From assembly GCF_023544665.1 (NCBI RefSeq), contig NZ_JAMJFL010000031.1, forward strand, positions 1 to 64,000: a stretch of 64,000 bases of DNA, written 5' to 3'. The notes below the pieces were generated by a model. That model worked only from the letters and a program-made list of their open reading frames with translations. It was not told the DNA's origin and searched no databases. Made by a program: the position numbers and the translations under genes. Source of the stretch: Streptomyces sp. YS415 (GTDB lineage Bacteria > Actinomycetota > Actinomycetes > Streptomycetales > Streptomycetaceae). Of this stretch, positions 22,370-31,278 are shown piece by piece; the stretch's first letter is position 1; each line of letters begins with the position of its first letter.

Positions 22370-24015
22370 CGGTGACGCCTCCGCGGACCGGCGCCGACGG
22401 CCCCGCGACCCTGCCCCCGGCGCGCTCCGGTGAACCCGGGCCGGCGAAGGACGGCACCGGCCTCGCCCCCGCCTCCGGGAAGTTCCTGGCCCGGGCCACC
22501 CTGCTCACCGCCGTGCTGTCCGTCGCCGGCGCCCTGCTGGGGCTGGCCCGCGACCAGGCGCTGGCCCGGCTGTTCGGGGCGGGCACCGAGACGGACGCCT
22601 TCCTCGTCGCGTGGACGGTGCCGGAGTTCGCCTCGACCCTGCTGATCGAGGACGGCCTGGCCTTCGCCCTGGTCCCCGCGTTCAGCCTGGCGCTCGCCCG
22701 CCGCGCCCAGGGCGCCCCCGGCGACCCGGTCCGCTCACTGGTCGCCACCACGCTGCCGAAACTGACGCTCACCCTGGTCGCCGCGGCGGGGCTGGTCATC
22801 GCCACCGCCCCCCACCTGGTCCAGGTCCTCGCCCCCGGCCTGCCCGACCCCTCCCTCGCCGTCGACTGCACCCGCCTGACCGCGACCTGCGTGCTGAGCT
22901 TCGGGCTCGCCGGGTACTGCAGCGCGGCCCTGCGGGCGCACCGCCGCTTCCTGGCGCCGGCCGCGATCTACGTGGCGTACAACACCGGCATCATCACGGC
23001 GATGTTCGTCCTCGGCGGCCACTGGGGGGTGCGGTCGGCGGCGGTCGGGGTCGCGGTGGGCGGCGCCTTGATGGTCGCCGTACAACTGCCTTTCGTGCTG
23101 CGGCAGTTGCGGCGCAGGACGGTCGCGGCGGAGGCGGCTCCCGCCGACGCGCAGGCGGTGTCGCTGGCGCTGGTCGCGTCGGTGCTGCTGTTCGCGCTGT
23201 GCCGCCAGTCCCAGGTGCTCATCGAGCGCTTCCTCGCCTCCACGCTGCCCGCCGGGTCCATCTCGCATCTGAACTACGCGCAGAAGGTGGCCCAGATCCC
23301 GATGACGCTCTCGCTGATGCTGTGCACGGTCACCTTCCCGGTGGTGGCGCGGGCGGTGGCCGAGGGCGACTTCGAGCGGGCCCGCGTCCGGGTGGAGCGC
23401 GATCTGGCGCTGGCCGCCTGCGTGGTGCTGCTCGGTGCCGGCACGGTCATCGCCTGCGCCCCGCAGATCGTCGAACTCCTCTTCCAGCGCGGCGCGTTCA
23501 CCGCGCGGGACACGGCGGCGACCGCGGACGTCATGCGGGTGTACGCCCTCGGGCTGCTCGGCCAGACCCTGGTCGGCGCCCTGATCCGCTCCTACTTCGC
23601 GGCGGGCCGCCCCAGCTGGTACCCGCTGGCGACGATGACCGTCGGCATCGCCGTCACCTGCGGCCTCGGCGCCTGGAGCGTGAGGCCCTGGGGCGTGGCC
23701 GGGATCGCCGCCGCCAACGCCGCCGGCATCACCGTCACCGCGCTGCTGCTGCTCGCGGGCATGCGCCGGCGGGCCGTCCCGATCGGCACCCGGCGGGTGC
23801 TGGGCGAACTGAGCAGGCCGACGGCGGCCGCGGTGGCCGCCACCGCCGCCGGCGCCCTGGCCGCCGCCCGCTTCGACGCCGCCCTGTCCGCCCTCGCCGC
23901 CGGGGCCGCGACCGTGACCGGCGTGTTCCTCCTGGCCGGCTGCGCCCTCGGCGCCCAAGGCCTCGCCCCTGTCCGCACCGTCACGCAAAGGCTCCGCCAT
24001 GTCCGTTTCCGTTGA
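22366..24015 (+). CDS. MurJ/Wzx-like lipid-linked oligosaccharide flippase
   Basis: A 549-residue protein of the MOP superfamily with about 14 membrane helices. MurJ-type features include LARDQALARLFGAGTETDAFLVAW near residue 60, the first-helix pattern, and SHLNYAQKVAQIPMTLSLMLCTVTFPVVAR. In this operon it probably exports polyprenyl-linked repeat units rather than lipid II; the essential murJ lies elsewhere in Streptomyces. It overlaps both neighbours (ATGA upstream, 17 bases downstream). Confidence 0.85.
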   Translation: MTVTPPRTGADGPATLPPARSGEPGPAKDGTGLAPASGKFLARATLLTAVLSVAGALLGLARDQALARLFGAGTETDAFLVAWTVPEFASTLLIEDGLAFALVPAFSLALARRAQGAPGDPVRSLVATTLPKLTLTLVAAAGLVIATAPHLVQVLAPGLPDPSLAVDCTRLTATCVLSFGLAGYCSAALRAHRRFLAPAAIYVAYNTGIITAMFVLGGHWGVRSAAVGVAVGGALMVAVQLPFVLRQLRRRTVAAEAAPADAQAVSLALVASVLLFALCRQSQVLIERFLASTLPAGSISHLNYAQKVAQIPMTLSLMLCTVTFPVVARAVAEGDFERARVRVERDLALAACVVLLGAGTVIACAPQIVELLFQRGAFTARDTAATADVMRVYALGLLGQTLVGALIRSYFAAGRPSWYPLATMTVGIAVTCGLGAWSVRPWGVAGIAAANAAGITVTALLLLAGMRRRAVPIGTRRVLGELSRPTAAAVAATAAGALAAARFDAALSALAAGAATVTGVFLLAGCALGAQGLAPVRTVTQRLRHVRFR

Positions 24016-24757
24016 CACCGGCCCCCGCCTCGGGCCCCGCCCAGGACCGGTCCCGTGGGTGGCGATGTACCACTCCGTGGGCGACTGCTCCGACGACCCC
24101 TACCGGATCACCGTCACCCCCGAGCGCCTCGGTGAACAGCTCGGCCGGCTGCGCCGCCGGGGCCTGCGGGGCGTCTCCGTGGCCGACCTGCTCGCCGCCC
24201 GCGCCCGGGGCGAGGGGCGCGGCCTGGTCGGGCTCACCTTCGACGACGGGTACGCCGACTTCGTCGACCACGCCCTGCCCGTACTGCGCCGCCACGACTG
24301 CGGCGCCACCCTCTTCGTCCTGCCCGGCAGGCTCGGCGGCGACAACGCCTGGGACCCGCTCGGCCCGCGCAAGCCGCTGCTGACCGCCGACGGCATCCGG
24401 TACGCCGCCGAGGCCGGAGTGGAGATCGGCTCGCACGGGCTGACCCACGTCGACCTGACCCAGGCCGACGACGACCTGCTGCGCACCGAGACCGCCGGGA
24501 GCAGAGCACGGCTCGCGGAGCTGACCGGTGCTCCGGTCGACGGCTTCTGCTACCCGTACGGCACGGTCGACGCCCGCGCCGTCGAGGCGGTCCGGGCGGC
24601 CGGCTACAGCTACGCCTGCGCCATCGCGCCCGGCCCGCTCACCTCCCTGCACGCACTGCCCCGCGTCCATGTCGGCCAGAACGACACCGCCGTACGCCTC
24701 TATCTCAAGCAGCGCCTGCACCGGCTGCGCCGGCGTCCCGTGGCGGGGCCCCGGTGA
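23999..24757 (+). CDS. polysaccharide deacetylase (NodB homology, CE4)
   Basis: A 252-residue enzyme with the CE4 motifs: MYHSVGD (N-terminal), TFDDGYADF (first Asp catalytic base, second metal ligand), SHGLTHVDL (H-x3-H metal ligands) and FCYPYG. It removes N-acetyl groups from amino sugars in chitin-, peptidoglycan- or PNAG-type polymers. No signal peptide is visible, so the substrate may be a lipid-linked intermediate on the inner face, or export may be unconventional. Placement between the flippase and a glycosyltransferase suggests that the polymer holds N-acetylhexosamine. Confidence 0.88.
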   Translation: MSVSVDTGPRLGPRPGPVPWVAMYHSVGDCSDDPYRITVTPERLGEQLGRLRRRGLRGVSVADLLAARARGEGRGLVGLTFDDGYADFVDHALPVLRRHDCGATLFVLPGRLGGDNAWDPLGPRKPLLTADGIRYAAEAGVEIGSHGLTHVDLTQADDDLLRTETAGSRARLAELTGAPVDGFCYPYGTVDARAVEAVRAAGYSYACAIAPGPLTSLHALPRVHVGQNDTAVRLYLKQRLHRLRRRPVAGPR

Positions 24758-25911
24758 AGGCCCTGCACATCATCACCGGCCTCGGGGTGGGCGGCGCCGA
24801 GCAGCAACTGCGGCTGCTGCTGCGGCACCTGCCGGTCGCGTGCGACGTCGTCACGCTCACCAACCCGGGCGCGGTCGCCGACGGCCTGGTCGCCGACGGG
24901 GTGCGGGTCGTCCACCTCGGCATGGCCGGCAACCGCGACCTCGCCGCGCTCCCCCGGCTGACCCGCCTGATCCGCACCGGCGGCTACGACCTGGTCCACA
25001 CCCACCTCTACCGCGCCTGCCTCTACGGCCGGCTCGCCGCCCGCACGGCCGGCGTCCGGGCGGTCGTGGCCACCGAACACTCCCTCGGCGACTCCCAGAT
25101 GGAGGGGCGGCGGCTCAGCCCGGGCGTGCGCGCCCTGTACCTGGCGGGCGAGCGGCTCGGCCGGAAGACCGTCGCCGTGTCGCCCACCGTCGCCGACCGC
25201 CTCAAGCGCTGGGGCGTGCCCGCGCCCCGGATCGAGGTCGTCCCCAACGGCATCGACCTGGACCGCTTCCGCTTCGACCCGGCGCAGCGCGTGCGCGCCC
25301 GCCGCCGTCTCGGGCTGCCCGAGGACGCGTACGTCATCGGCGGCATCGGCCGGCTCACCGCGGGCAAGCACTTCGGCACCCTGGTGCGGGCCCTGGCCCG
25401 GCTCCCCGACGACCACTGGCTGCTGCTGATCGGCGGCGGCCCCGAGGAGAGCGTCCTGCGCCGTACCGCGCACGAGGCGGGCGTCGCCGACCGGGTCCTG
25501 TTCACCGGCGAACGCCCCTACGTCCCCGACGGCTCCCCCGGCCCCGACCTGCCGTCCCTCACGGCCGCGATGGACGTCTTCGCCTCCCCGTCCCCGGAGG
25601 AGGCGTTCGGCCTGGCCGCCGTGGAGGCGCTGGCGAGCGGACTGCCGGTGCTCTACGCCTCCTGCCCGGCGATCGAGGACCTCCCCGCCGAGGCCGCGCC
25701 GGCCGCCCGCCGGGTCCGCGGCGGCCCCGAGGAGTTCGCCCGCGCCCTCGCCGCGACCCGCGCCGCGGGCCCCCGCCCGCGCACCCCGGCCGAGGCCGCC
25801 CTGCACTACGGCATCACCCGCAGCGCCACCCGGCTGATGGACGTGTACACCGCCGTCACCGCCCCGGCGTCCCCCTCGTCCCCGTCACCCCAGGAGGTCA
25901 GTTCCGCATGA
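24754..25911 (+). CDS. GT4-family glycosyltransferase
   Basis: A 385-residue GT-B enzyme: LGVGGAEQQLRLLLRHLP at the start, HTHLYRACLYGRLAAR, VVPNGIDLDRFRFDP, then IGRLTAGKHFGTLVRALARL and the E-x7-E motif (PEEAFGLAAVEALASGLPVL). It starts with ATGA at the previous stop (GTGAAG at 24754) and overlaps the next gene by four bases. It is the second glycosyltransferase of the operon, so with the initiating sugar the repeat unit may be a trisaccharide; this is an inference from gene count. Confidence 0.88.
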   Translation: MKALHIITGLGVGGAEQQLRLLLRHLPVACDVVTLTNPGAVADGLVADGVRVVHLGMAGNRDLAALPRLTRLIRTGGYDLVHTHLYRACLYGRLAARTAGVRAVVATEHSLGDSQMEGRRLSPGVRALYLAGERLGRKTVAVSPTVADRLKRWGVPAPRIEVVPNGIDLDRFRFDPAQRVRARRRLGLPEDAYVIGGIGRLTAGKHFGTLVRALARLPDDHWLLLIGGGPEESVLRRTAHEAGVADRVLFTGERPYVPDGSPGPDLPSLTAAMDVFASPSPEEAFGLAAVEALASGLPVLYASCPAIEDLPAEAAPAARRVRGGPEEFARALAATRAAGPRPRTPAEAALHYGITRSATRLMDVYTAVTAPASPSSPSPQEVSSA

Positions 25912-26564
25912 CCGATACCCTCACCGGGCCGCGCCGCCCGGCCGCCGCCACCCTGGTCCGCGCCAAGGCCCTGCCGCCCTGGTCGCTGGTCGTGGCCGGC
26001 GCCCTCGCCGGCGGCCTGCTCGGCGGCACGTACGGCCTGGTCAGGACGCCGACCTACACGGCCACCAGCTATGTCGTCGCCGTCCCCGGCGAGAAGTCCG
26101 ACCCGGTCTCGGCGCTCGGCTTCGCCCAGGCGTACGGCCGGGTCGCCACCCAGGTCGCGGTGCTCGGGGACGCCCAGGTGTGGGCGGGCGTGCCGGTGTC
26201 GACGCTGCAGGAGAGCGTGCGGACCGCGACCTCGCCGGACGCCCCGATGGTCGCCGTCACCGCCACCTCCTCGCGCGCCGACCTCGCCGCCGACATGGCC
26301 AACGCCGTCTCCCGCGCCCTGACCCGGCACGCGAACCACGTCGAGAAGTCCACGCACGTCGAGCTCCAGCAGTTCGCCCGCGCCACCGAGCCCACCGAGC
26401 CCTCCTCGGCATCGTCCGGGGTGACCGGGCTGGTCGGCGCGAGCGCGGGCGGACTCCTCGGCGGCCTGGCGCTGCTGGTCCGGCCCCGGCGCGCCGCCGC
26501 GGACCAGGGGCGCCGCGCCGTACCGGGCCCGGCCTCCGCCGCCGACGTCCGCGGGCAGCTGTGA
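25908..26564 (+). CDS. short Wzz/chain-length-determinant-like membrane protein
   Basis: A 218-residue protein with two membrane helices (about residues 27-48 and 170-192) and an external domain between them (TYTATSYVVAVPG, FAQAYGRVATQ). This is the Wzz topology, but with an unusually short periplasmic-type domain. No kinase (Wzc) domain or Tyr-rich tail is fused. It presumably sets polymer length together with the Wzy protein. An ATGA junction links it to both neighbours. Confidence 0.75.
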   Translation: MTDTLTGPRRPAAATLVRAKALPPWSLVVAGALAGGLLGGTYGLVRTPTYTATSYVVAVPGEKSDPVSALGFAQAYGRVATQVAVLGDAQVWAGVPVSTLQESVRTATSPDAPMVAVTATSSRADLAADMANAVSRALTRHANHVEKSTHVELQQFARATEPTEPSSASSGVTGLVGASAGGLLGGLALLVRPRRAAADQGRRAVPGPASAADVRGQL

Positions 26565-27652
26565 CGTACACGACGGAACTCGTCACCGACGAGAGCGCCT
26601 TCGCCGCCCTGTCCGCCGACTGGGCACGCCTGTACGGCAGTTGCCCGACCGCGACCCCGTTCCAGAGCCACCCCTGGCTGCACTCCTGGTGGCTGTCCTA
26701 CGGCCGTCCGGGCCGGCTCCGCGTGGTGCTGGTCCGCGACGGGGACGAACTCGTCGCCGCCGCCCCGCTGATGCGGGTGCACCGCCCGGTGCCCGCGCTG
26801 GTGCCGCTCGGCGGGGCGATCTCCGACTACGGGGACGTCCTGCTGGACGAGGAGCGCGGCGAGCCGGCAGCCGCCGCGCTCACCGACGGTCTGCTGGCAA
26901 CCGCCCGCACGGCCCTGATCGATCTGCGCGAGGTCCGCCCGGGCGGCGCGGCCGAGCGGATCCACGACCGCTGGCCCGGCCCGCGCAGCCGGGTGCCCGA
27001 CTCCCTGTGCCTGGAACTGCCCGCCGCCCCGATGCCCGAGCTGATCACCCGGCTGCCCCTGGCGAAGACCCAGCAGCGCGCCCGCGCCAAGCTGCGCAGG
27101 CTGGCCGCGCTCGACATCGAGCGGCACATCGTGGAACCGGACGAGGTCGACAAGGCGCTGCGGCGGCTGCTGGAGCTGCACGAACTGCAGTGGCAGGGCC
27201 GCAAGGTGACGCCCGAGCACCTGCGCCCCCGCTTCCGGGATCACCTGGTGCGCGCGGTCGGCCCGATGGTGGCCGGCGGGAACGCGGTCGTCACCGAGTT
27301 CCGGCTGGACGACGACGTGATCGCCGTCGATCTGACGCTGCTGTCGCCGCGGCTGGCGGGCGGTTACCTGTACGGCGCCCATCCGTGTCTGCGGGAGCGC
27401 AAGGTGGACGTGGCGGTGATGCTGCTGGAGGCGAGCACCCTGTACGCGCGCGGCACGCTGAGCCTGCTGCGCGGCAACGAGCCGTACAAGCACCACTGGC
27501 GGCCCGACCCGGTGGAGAACCGGAGGCTGCTGCTGGCCCGGCGGCGCACCGCCCCACTGCTGGCGGCGGCGCTGTGCTCGGTCGCCGCCCGGCGGCGGGG
27601 CAAGGAGCTGGTGCGCCGCTGGAAGGAGCGCGACGGTGGCGGCAGGTCCTGA
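26561..27652 (+). CDS. FemAB/GNAT-like acyltransferase (BcsL-type)
   Basis: A 363-residue cytoplasmic protein of the GNAT-like family found in cellulose and exopolysaccharide clusters: WLHSWWLSYGRPGRLRVVLVRDGDELVAAAPL at the start, a central helical region (LAKTQQRARAKLRRLAALD), then the acyl-CoA-type fold (FRLDDDVIAVDLTLLS, GGYLYGAHPCLRERKVDVAVMLLEAS, SLLRGNEPYKHHWRP). It may acylate a sugar nucleotide or lipid-linked unit. It starts with GTG in the preceding stop (GTGA) and is the last gene of the eight-gene operon. Confidence 0.75.
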   Translation: MTYTTELVTDESAFAALSADWARLYGSCPTATPFQSHPWLHSWWLSYGRPGRLRVVLVRDGDELVAAAPLMRVHRPVPALVPLGGAISDYGDVLLDEERGEPAAAALTDGLLATARTALIDLREVRPGGAAERIHDRWPGPRSRVPDSLCLELPAAPMPELITRLPLAKTQQRARAKLRRLAALDIERHIVEPDEVDKALRRLLELHELQWQGRKVTPEHLRPRFRDHLVRAVGPMVAGGNAVVTEFRLDDDVIAVDLTLLSPRLAGGYLYGAHPCLRERKVDVAVMLLEASTLYARGTLSLLRGNEPYKHHWRPDPVENRRLLLARRRTAPLLAAALCSVAARRRGKELVRRWKERDGGGRS

Positions 27653-27674
27653 CCGGCCCGCCGCCACCGGGGGT

Positions 27675-28952
27675 TCACCAGTTGCGCGAGAACCAGTCGA
27701 AGCGCAGGCACAGCTTCCCGCCGAGCCAGTACTCGACCCAGTCGCCCAGTTCCAGCGGCGAGCAGTTCGGCGGAGTGACGGGCGGAACGGTGGGCTCGGT
27801 CGGCGTCGGGTCCGGCGTGGGCTGCGGCACGTCCGGGCGGCCGGACAGGACCGAGCGGTAGATCTCCGACGACTCGGGGTTGTCGTCGCACTGCCACACG
27901 CCGTGCGGGCAGTAGTCGGTCAGCGTGTTGTACAGCGGCTTGTGCTGGTCCATCCAGGCGAGCATCCGCCGCATGTACTCGGGGTTGTCACCGTTGCGGA
28001 AGAGTCCCCATTCCGGATACGAGATGGGCTTGCCGTGGGATTTGGCGAAGTCCACGTGCGCCTGGAGTCCGTAGGGCTCTCTGACCTGTTCGTCGAACGA
28101 CATTCCGCGCGGCATGTCGTACGCGTCCATGCCGATGACGTCGACCGTGTCGTCGCCCGGGTAGCACTCCGTCCAGGGAACGGCGTCCCGGCCCCGGGTC
28201 GGGGTGAAGTCGAACCGGAACTTCTGCCCCGGTACCGCCCGCATGGTGGTGACGATCCTGTTCCAGTACTTCTTCCAGGCCTCCGGGTCGGGGCCGCACC
28301 GATGGGTGTACGTGGTGCCGTTCATCTCCCAGCCGAGCACGATCACCGTGTCCGGGATCTTCAGGTCCACCAGGCGCTGGGCGAGGCGGCGGTAGTGGTG
28401 GTCGAAGGCGCCGGCCGCGCCCTTGCGCAGCAGCATCCGGACCTCGGCGTCGGAGACGCCCTCCTCGTTGCGCTCCTGCATGGGGACGTTGAGGACGAAC
28501 ATCCGGTCGTCCCGCTCCCGCCGCCAGTCCGCCCACGCCTCCAGGAAGGTGGGGGCGCCGGCGATGTTGCTCCACCGGTCGCCGGGCAGGTAGGTGTGGC
28601 CGACCCGCAGATCGGCTCCGCCCAGCCAGCGGCTGAGCTCGGCGATCCGGTCGACGCCCCGGGCGCTGTAGTCGAGGTAGGCACCGAAGGCGGGGGTGTC
28701 CTGGCGCGGCGCCGCGGGTGCCGGGGTCGCCTGCGCGGGTGCCGGGGTGGCCTGCGCGGTGGCCGTGGGCGCCTGTGCGGTGGCCGTGGGCGCGGTGGCC
28801 GTGGGAACCGGAGCGGAAGGGCCGGCGACCCGCACCACCCCCGTACCCGCGGCGAATCCCGTACCGGACGCCAGGGCCGCGGACGCGGCGACGACCGCCG
28901 CGACACACGCCAGCCGCCGACGGGACCGGAACGGTCGCTGCTGTGGGGCCAT
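27675..28952 (-). CDS. secreted GH26-like glycoside hydrolase
   Basis: A 425-residue exported protein: signal peptide or N-terminal anchor (about residues 10-38), a low-complexity linker of A-T-P repeats (about 45-85), then a (beta/alpha)8 hydrolase domain. The acid/base is likely the Glu in VLGWEMNGT and the nucleophile the Glu in SYPEWGL, matching the GH26 layout (mannanases and related enzymes). A C-terminal Pro/Thr linker and a short Cys- and Trp-containing module follow. It is convergent with the exopolysaccharide operon, so trimming of the polymer made there is a plausible job. AAAGGAG precedes the ATG. Confidence 0.8.
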   Translation of the reverse strand: MAPQQRPFRSRRRLACVAAVVAASAALASGTGFAAGTGVVRVAGPSAPVPTATAPTATAQAPTATAQATPAPAQATPAPAAPRQDTPAFGAYLDYSARGVDRIAELSRWLGGADLRVGHTYLPGDRWSNIAGAPTFLEAWADWRRERDDRMFVLNVPMQERNEEGVSDAEVRMLLRKGAAGAFDHHYRRLAQRLVDLKIPDTVIVLGWEMNGTTYTHRCGPDPEAWKKYWNRIVTTMRAVPGQKFRFDFTPTRGRDAVPWTECYPGDDTVDVIGMDAYDMPRGMSFDEQVREPYGLQAHVDFAKSHGKPISYPEWGLFRNGDNPEYMRRMLAWMDQHKPLYNTLTDYCPHGVWQCDDNPESSEIYRSVLSGRPDVPQPTPDPTPTEPTVPPVTPPNCSPLELGDWVEYWLGGKLCLRFDWFSRNW

Positions 28953-29077
28953 GCCTGCTCCTTTCTCCACACTCGCGGTATTTCCCATTACTGACACCCA
29001 GTCATATGAACAGGAATTACGCCACCGTTGTTACGGCTTTCGAGTGCCCCGCTCGCCCGACCGAAGGAATTGAGTCC

Positions 29078-30343
29078 GTGTCGCTTTTCGACACCCGGAT
29101 CCCCGCAGTGCTGTTGCGGATCGACCGGAATCCCTTTCACCACGGAACGCTGGGCGCCGTGCGCTCGCTGGGCCGGGCGGGCGTGGAGGTGCATGTGGTC
29201 GCCGACTGCGCGGCGTCTCCCGTACGCCGCTCCCGCTTCGTGACGCGCGTGCACCCGCCGCCCCCGCCCGGTGCCGCCCCGGCCGAGATCGCCAGGGTGC
29301 TGCGCAAGGTGGCCGCCGGGATCGCGCGGCCGGCCGTGCTGATCCCGATGGACGACGCGGGCGCGGTGGCGGTGAGCCGGCTCGGCGCGGAGCTCTCCCC
29401 CGCCTATCTCCTTCCGCAGCAGGCCCGTTCACTGCCCGAGCGGGTCGCCGACAAGGCCGAGCTGGCGGGGATCTGCGCCGCGGCGGGCGTACCGCACCCC
29501 CGGACCCTGATCCCGGCCGGCGCGTCCGAGGCCGCGGCGGACGCCTGGCGGCTGGGCCTGCCGGTGGTCGCGAAGTGGAGCCGCCCCTGGCTGCTGCCGC
29601 CCGGCAGCGGTCTGCGCAGCACGGTGGTCATCCGCTCGGCGCGGCAGGCACGGGAGCTGTACGCGCGCACGGCGGAGGCGGGCAGCGAACTGCTGCTCCA
29701 GGCGTTCCTGCCGCCGGGCCCGGACCTGGACTGGTTCTGCCACGGATACGTCGACCGCGCGGGCGTCCTCCGGGCGGGCGGTACGGGCACCAAGCACCTG
29801 TCCTGGCCGCGCGGCGCCGGGCTGACCGCGGTGGGCCGCTGGACTCCCGACCCCCAGGTGCGGGCGCTGGCGGAGGCCGTGGTGGCGCACGTCGGCTACC
29901 GCGGCATCCTCGACCTCGACTTCCGCCGCTGCGTCACGACGGGCCAGTACCACCTGCTCGACTTCAACCCGCGCCCGGGCGCCCAGTTCCGCCTCTTCTC
30001 CGACACCGCGGAGCTGGACGTCGTACGGGCGCTGCACCTGGACCTGACCCACCGTCCGCTGCCGGAGGGGTCACCGCGTGCGGGGCGGCTGTTCGTCGTG
30101 GAGAACTACGCGCCGATGACGGCCCTGCGTCCGACGCGGCACGGCCGCGAGGCGGCCTGGTACGCCAAGGACGACCGGGCGCCGGGCCGGGCGATGTGGG
30201 CGCTGTGGACCAGGCACGTGTCGCGCCGCGTCCTGGACCGGCTGCGCCGCCTGGGCAAGCGGTCGGGGCCGCCGCCCGAGGCGCGCGTGGTCCGGCAGGC
30301 GACGGCGCGGGTCGCCGACGACGAGAAGGCGGGCAGTCACTGA
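29078..30343 (+). CDS. ATP-grasp family protein
   Basis: A 421-residue protein of the carbamoyl-phosphate-synthase-like ATP-grasp type: an N-terminal PreATP fold (PAVLLRIDRNPFHHGTLGAVRSLGRAGVEV), VADKAELAGICAAAGVPHP, a lysine-containing nucleotide strand (LPVVAKWSRPW), and the metal-binding Asp/Asn set (GILDLDFRR, YHLLDFNPRPGAQF). These enzymes ligate a carboxylate to an amine or thiol. The GTG at 29078 is preceded by GAAGGAA. It is divergent from the GH26-like gene and may add an amino-acid or similar group to the polymer; the substrate is not deducible. Confidence 0.78.
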   Translation: MSLFDTRIPAVLLRIDRNPFHHGTLGAVRSLGRAGVEVHVVADCAASPVRRSRFVTRVHPPPPPGAAPAEIARVLRKVAAGIARPAVLIPMDDAGAVAVSRLGAELSPAYLLPQQARSLPERVADKAELAGICAAAGVPHPRTLIPAGASEAAADAWRLGLPVVAKWSRPWLLPPGSGLRSTVVIRSARQARELYARTAEAGSELLLQAFLPPGPDLDWFCHGYVDRAGVLRAGGTGTKHLSWPRGAGLTAVGRWTPDPQVRALAEAVVAHVGYRGILDLDFRRCVTTGQYHLLDFNPRPGAQFRLFSDTAELDVVRALHLDLTHRPLPEGSPRAGRLFVVENYAPMTALRPTRHGREAAWYAKDDRAPGRAMWALWTRHVSRRVLDRLRRLGKRSGPPPEARVVRQATARVADDEKAGSH

Positions 30344-30370
30344 GGTGCGCCCTGCCGGGGCGCACACACC

Positions 30371-30405
30371 ACGGGTGCCGGACGTACAGGACGTCCGGCA
30401 CCCGT
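30371..30405. terminator. 15-bp bidirectional hairpin terminator
   Basis: ACGGGTGCCGGACGT (30371-30385) pairs perfectly with 30391-30405 around ACAGG. It stands between the convergent ATP-grasp and long-chaplin genes. Confidence 0.8.
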
Positions 30406-30413
30406 CGTTGGTC

Positions 30414-31166
30414 TCACCGACGGGACGCGGCCCGTCCTCGGCGGTACAGCACGGCCCCGCCCGCGATCAGCGCGGCACTGGCACCGGACGCGGCGAGCAT
30501 CCCCTCAGCGCTACCGGTCTCGGGCAGCGTGGGAACGGGCCCGCTGTGATTCCCGCCGGGCGGGGGCGCGTGATCCCCACCGGGGGGCAGCGGAGGCGTG
30601 TGGCCGCCGCCCGGGGGCGTCTGCTCCCCGCCAGGGGGCGTGTGACCGCCGCCGGGGGGCGTGTGGTCGCCGCCAGGGGGCGTGTGACCGCCACCCGGAG
30701 GTGTGTGCTCCCCGCCAGGAGGCGTGTGACCGCCACCCGGAGGCGTGTGCTCCCCGCCAGGAGGCGTGTGACCGCCACCCGGAGGCGTCGTGGGGGGCTT
30801 CGTCGGCGGTGTGTCGCCGTACCCTCCGTCCCCGTTGCCGTCCCCGTGGTCGCGGTCGTCGCCGCCGTCGCCGTATCCGGAATCGCCGGACGGCTCCCCG
30901 TCACCACCGCGCTTCGTCGCATCGCCCGCCGTGGCGCAGCCGTTGCCGAAGGACGGGTTGAGCGCGGCGACGACGTCGACGGTGTTGCCGCAGGCGTTGA
31001 CCGGGAGGTCGACCGGCGCCGACACATCGTTGCCGGCCGCCACGCCGGGCGATTCCTTGGCACCCCCGTTCGCGCTCGTGTCGGCGAGGGCGGGAGCACC
31101 GTACAGGGACAGAATGCTTGTCGCGGCTGCGGCCGTGACCATTCCCCTGCTCAGGGTCTGTCGCAA
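30414..31166 (-). CDS. sortase-anchored long chaplin with a single chaplin domain and PPGG-repeat stalk
   Basis: A 250-residue secreted protein: signal peptide (1-28), one chaplin domain with both Cys (about 29-80: NGGAKESPGVAAGN, PVDLPVNACGNTVDVVAAL, NPSFGNGC), a Gly/Asp-rich linker, and about ten heptapeptide repeats of the form HTPPGG[G/E/D] (about 130-200). A cell-wall sorting signal LPETG (214-218) with a hydrophobic helix and an Arg-rich end completes it. Known long chaplins (ChpA-C) have two chaplin domains and usually LAXTG. By position it corresponds to chpA. It starts with TTG at 31166 (AGGAAG ten bases upstream). It would be joined to peptidoglycan by a sortase, giving an anchor for coat fibres. 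Confidence 0.82.
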   Translation of the reverse strand: MRQTLSRGMVTAAAATSILSLYGAPALADTSANGGAKESPGVAAGNDVSAPVDLPVNACGNTVDVVAALNPSFGNGCATAGDATKRGGDGEPSGDSGYGDGGDDRDHGDGNGDGGYGDTPPTKPPTTPPGGGHTPPGGEHTPPGGGHTPPGGEHTPPGGGHTPPGGDHTPPGGGHTPPGGEQTPPGGGHTPPLPPGGDHAPPPGGNHSGPVPTLPETGSAEGMLAASGASAALIAGGAVLYRRGRAASRR

Positions 31167-31205
31167 TCTCGTTGTCTTCCTGCTTGAAGAAGTGAAGGAA
31201 AAAAA

Positions 31206-31243
31206 GCCGGCCTCGGAACGGGGAGAAGGCGTCCGAGGCCGGC
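31206..31243 (-). terminator. intrinsic terminator of the chpD-like gene
   Basis: On the minus strand a 12-bp stem (GCCGGCCTCGGA type arms at 31206-31217 and 31232-31243) is followed by seven U residues (A-run 31199-31205 on the plus strand). It lies between chpD and the long-chaplin gene, so these two are largely separate transcripts. Confidence 0.85.
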
Positions 31244-31278
31244 CGTGCCACGAGCGGAGTGGCTGATGCGCTACGTCG

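Noticed and set aside
30590..30790. Regular 21-nt repeats that could look like a CRISPR array
   Set aside because: The repeats are in frame within the long-chaplin gene, encode HTPPGGx heptads, have no spacers of uniform length, and no cas genes are present.
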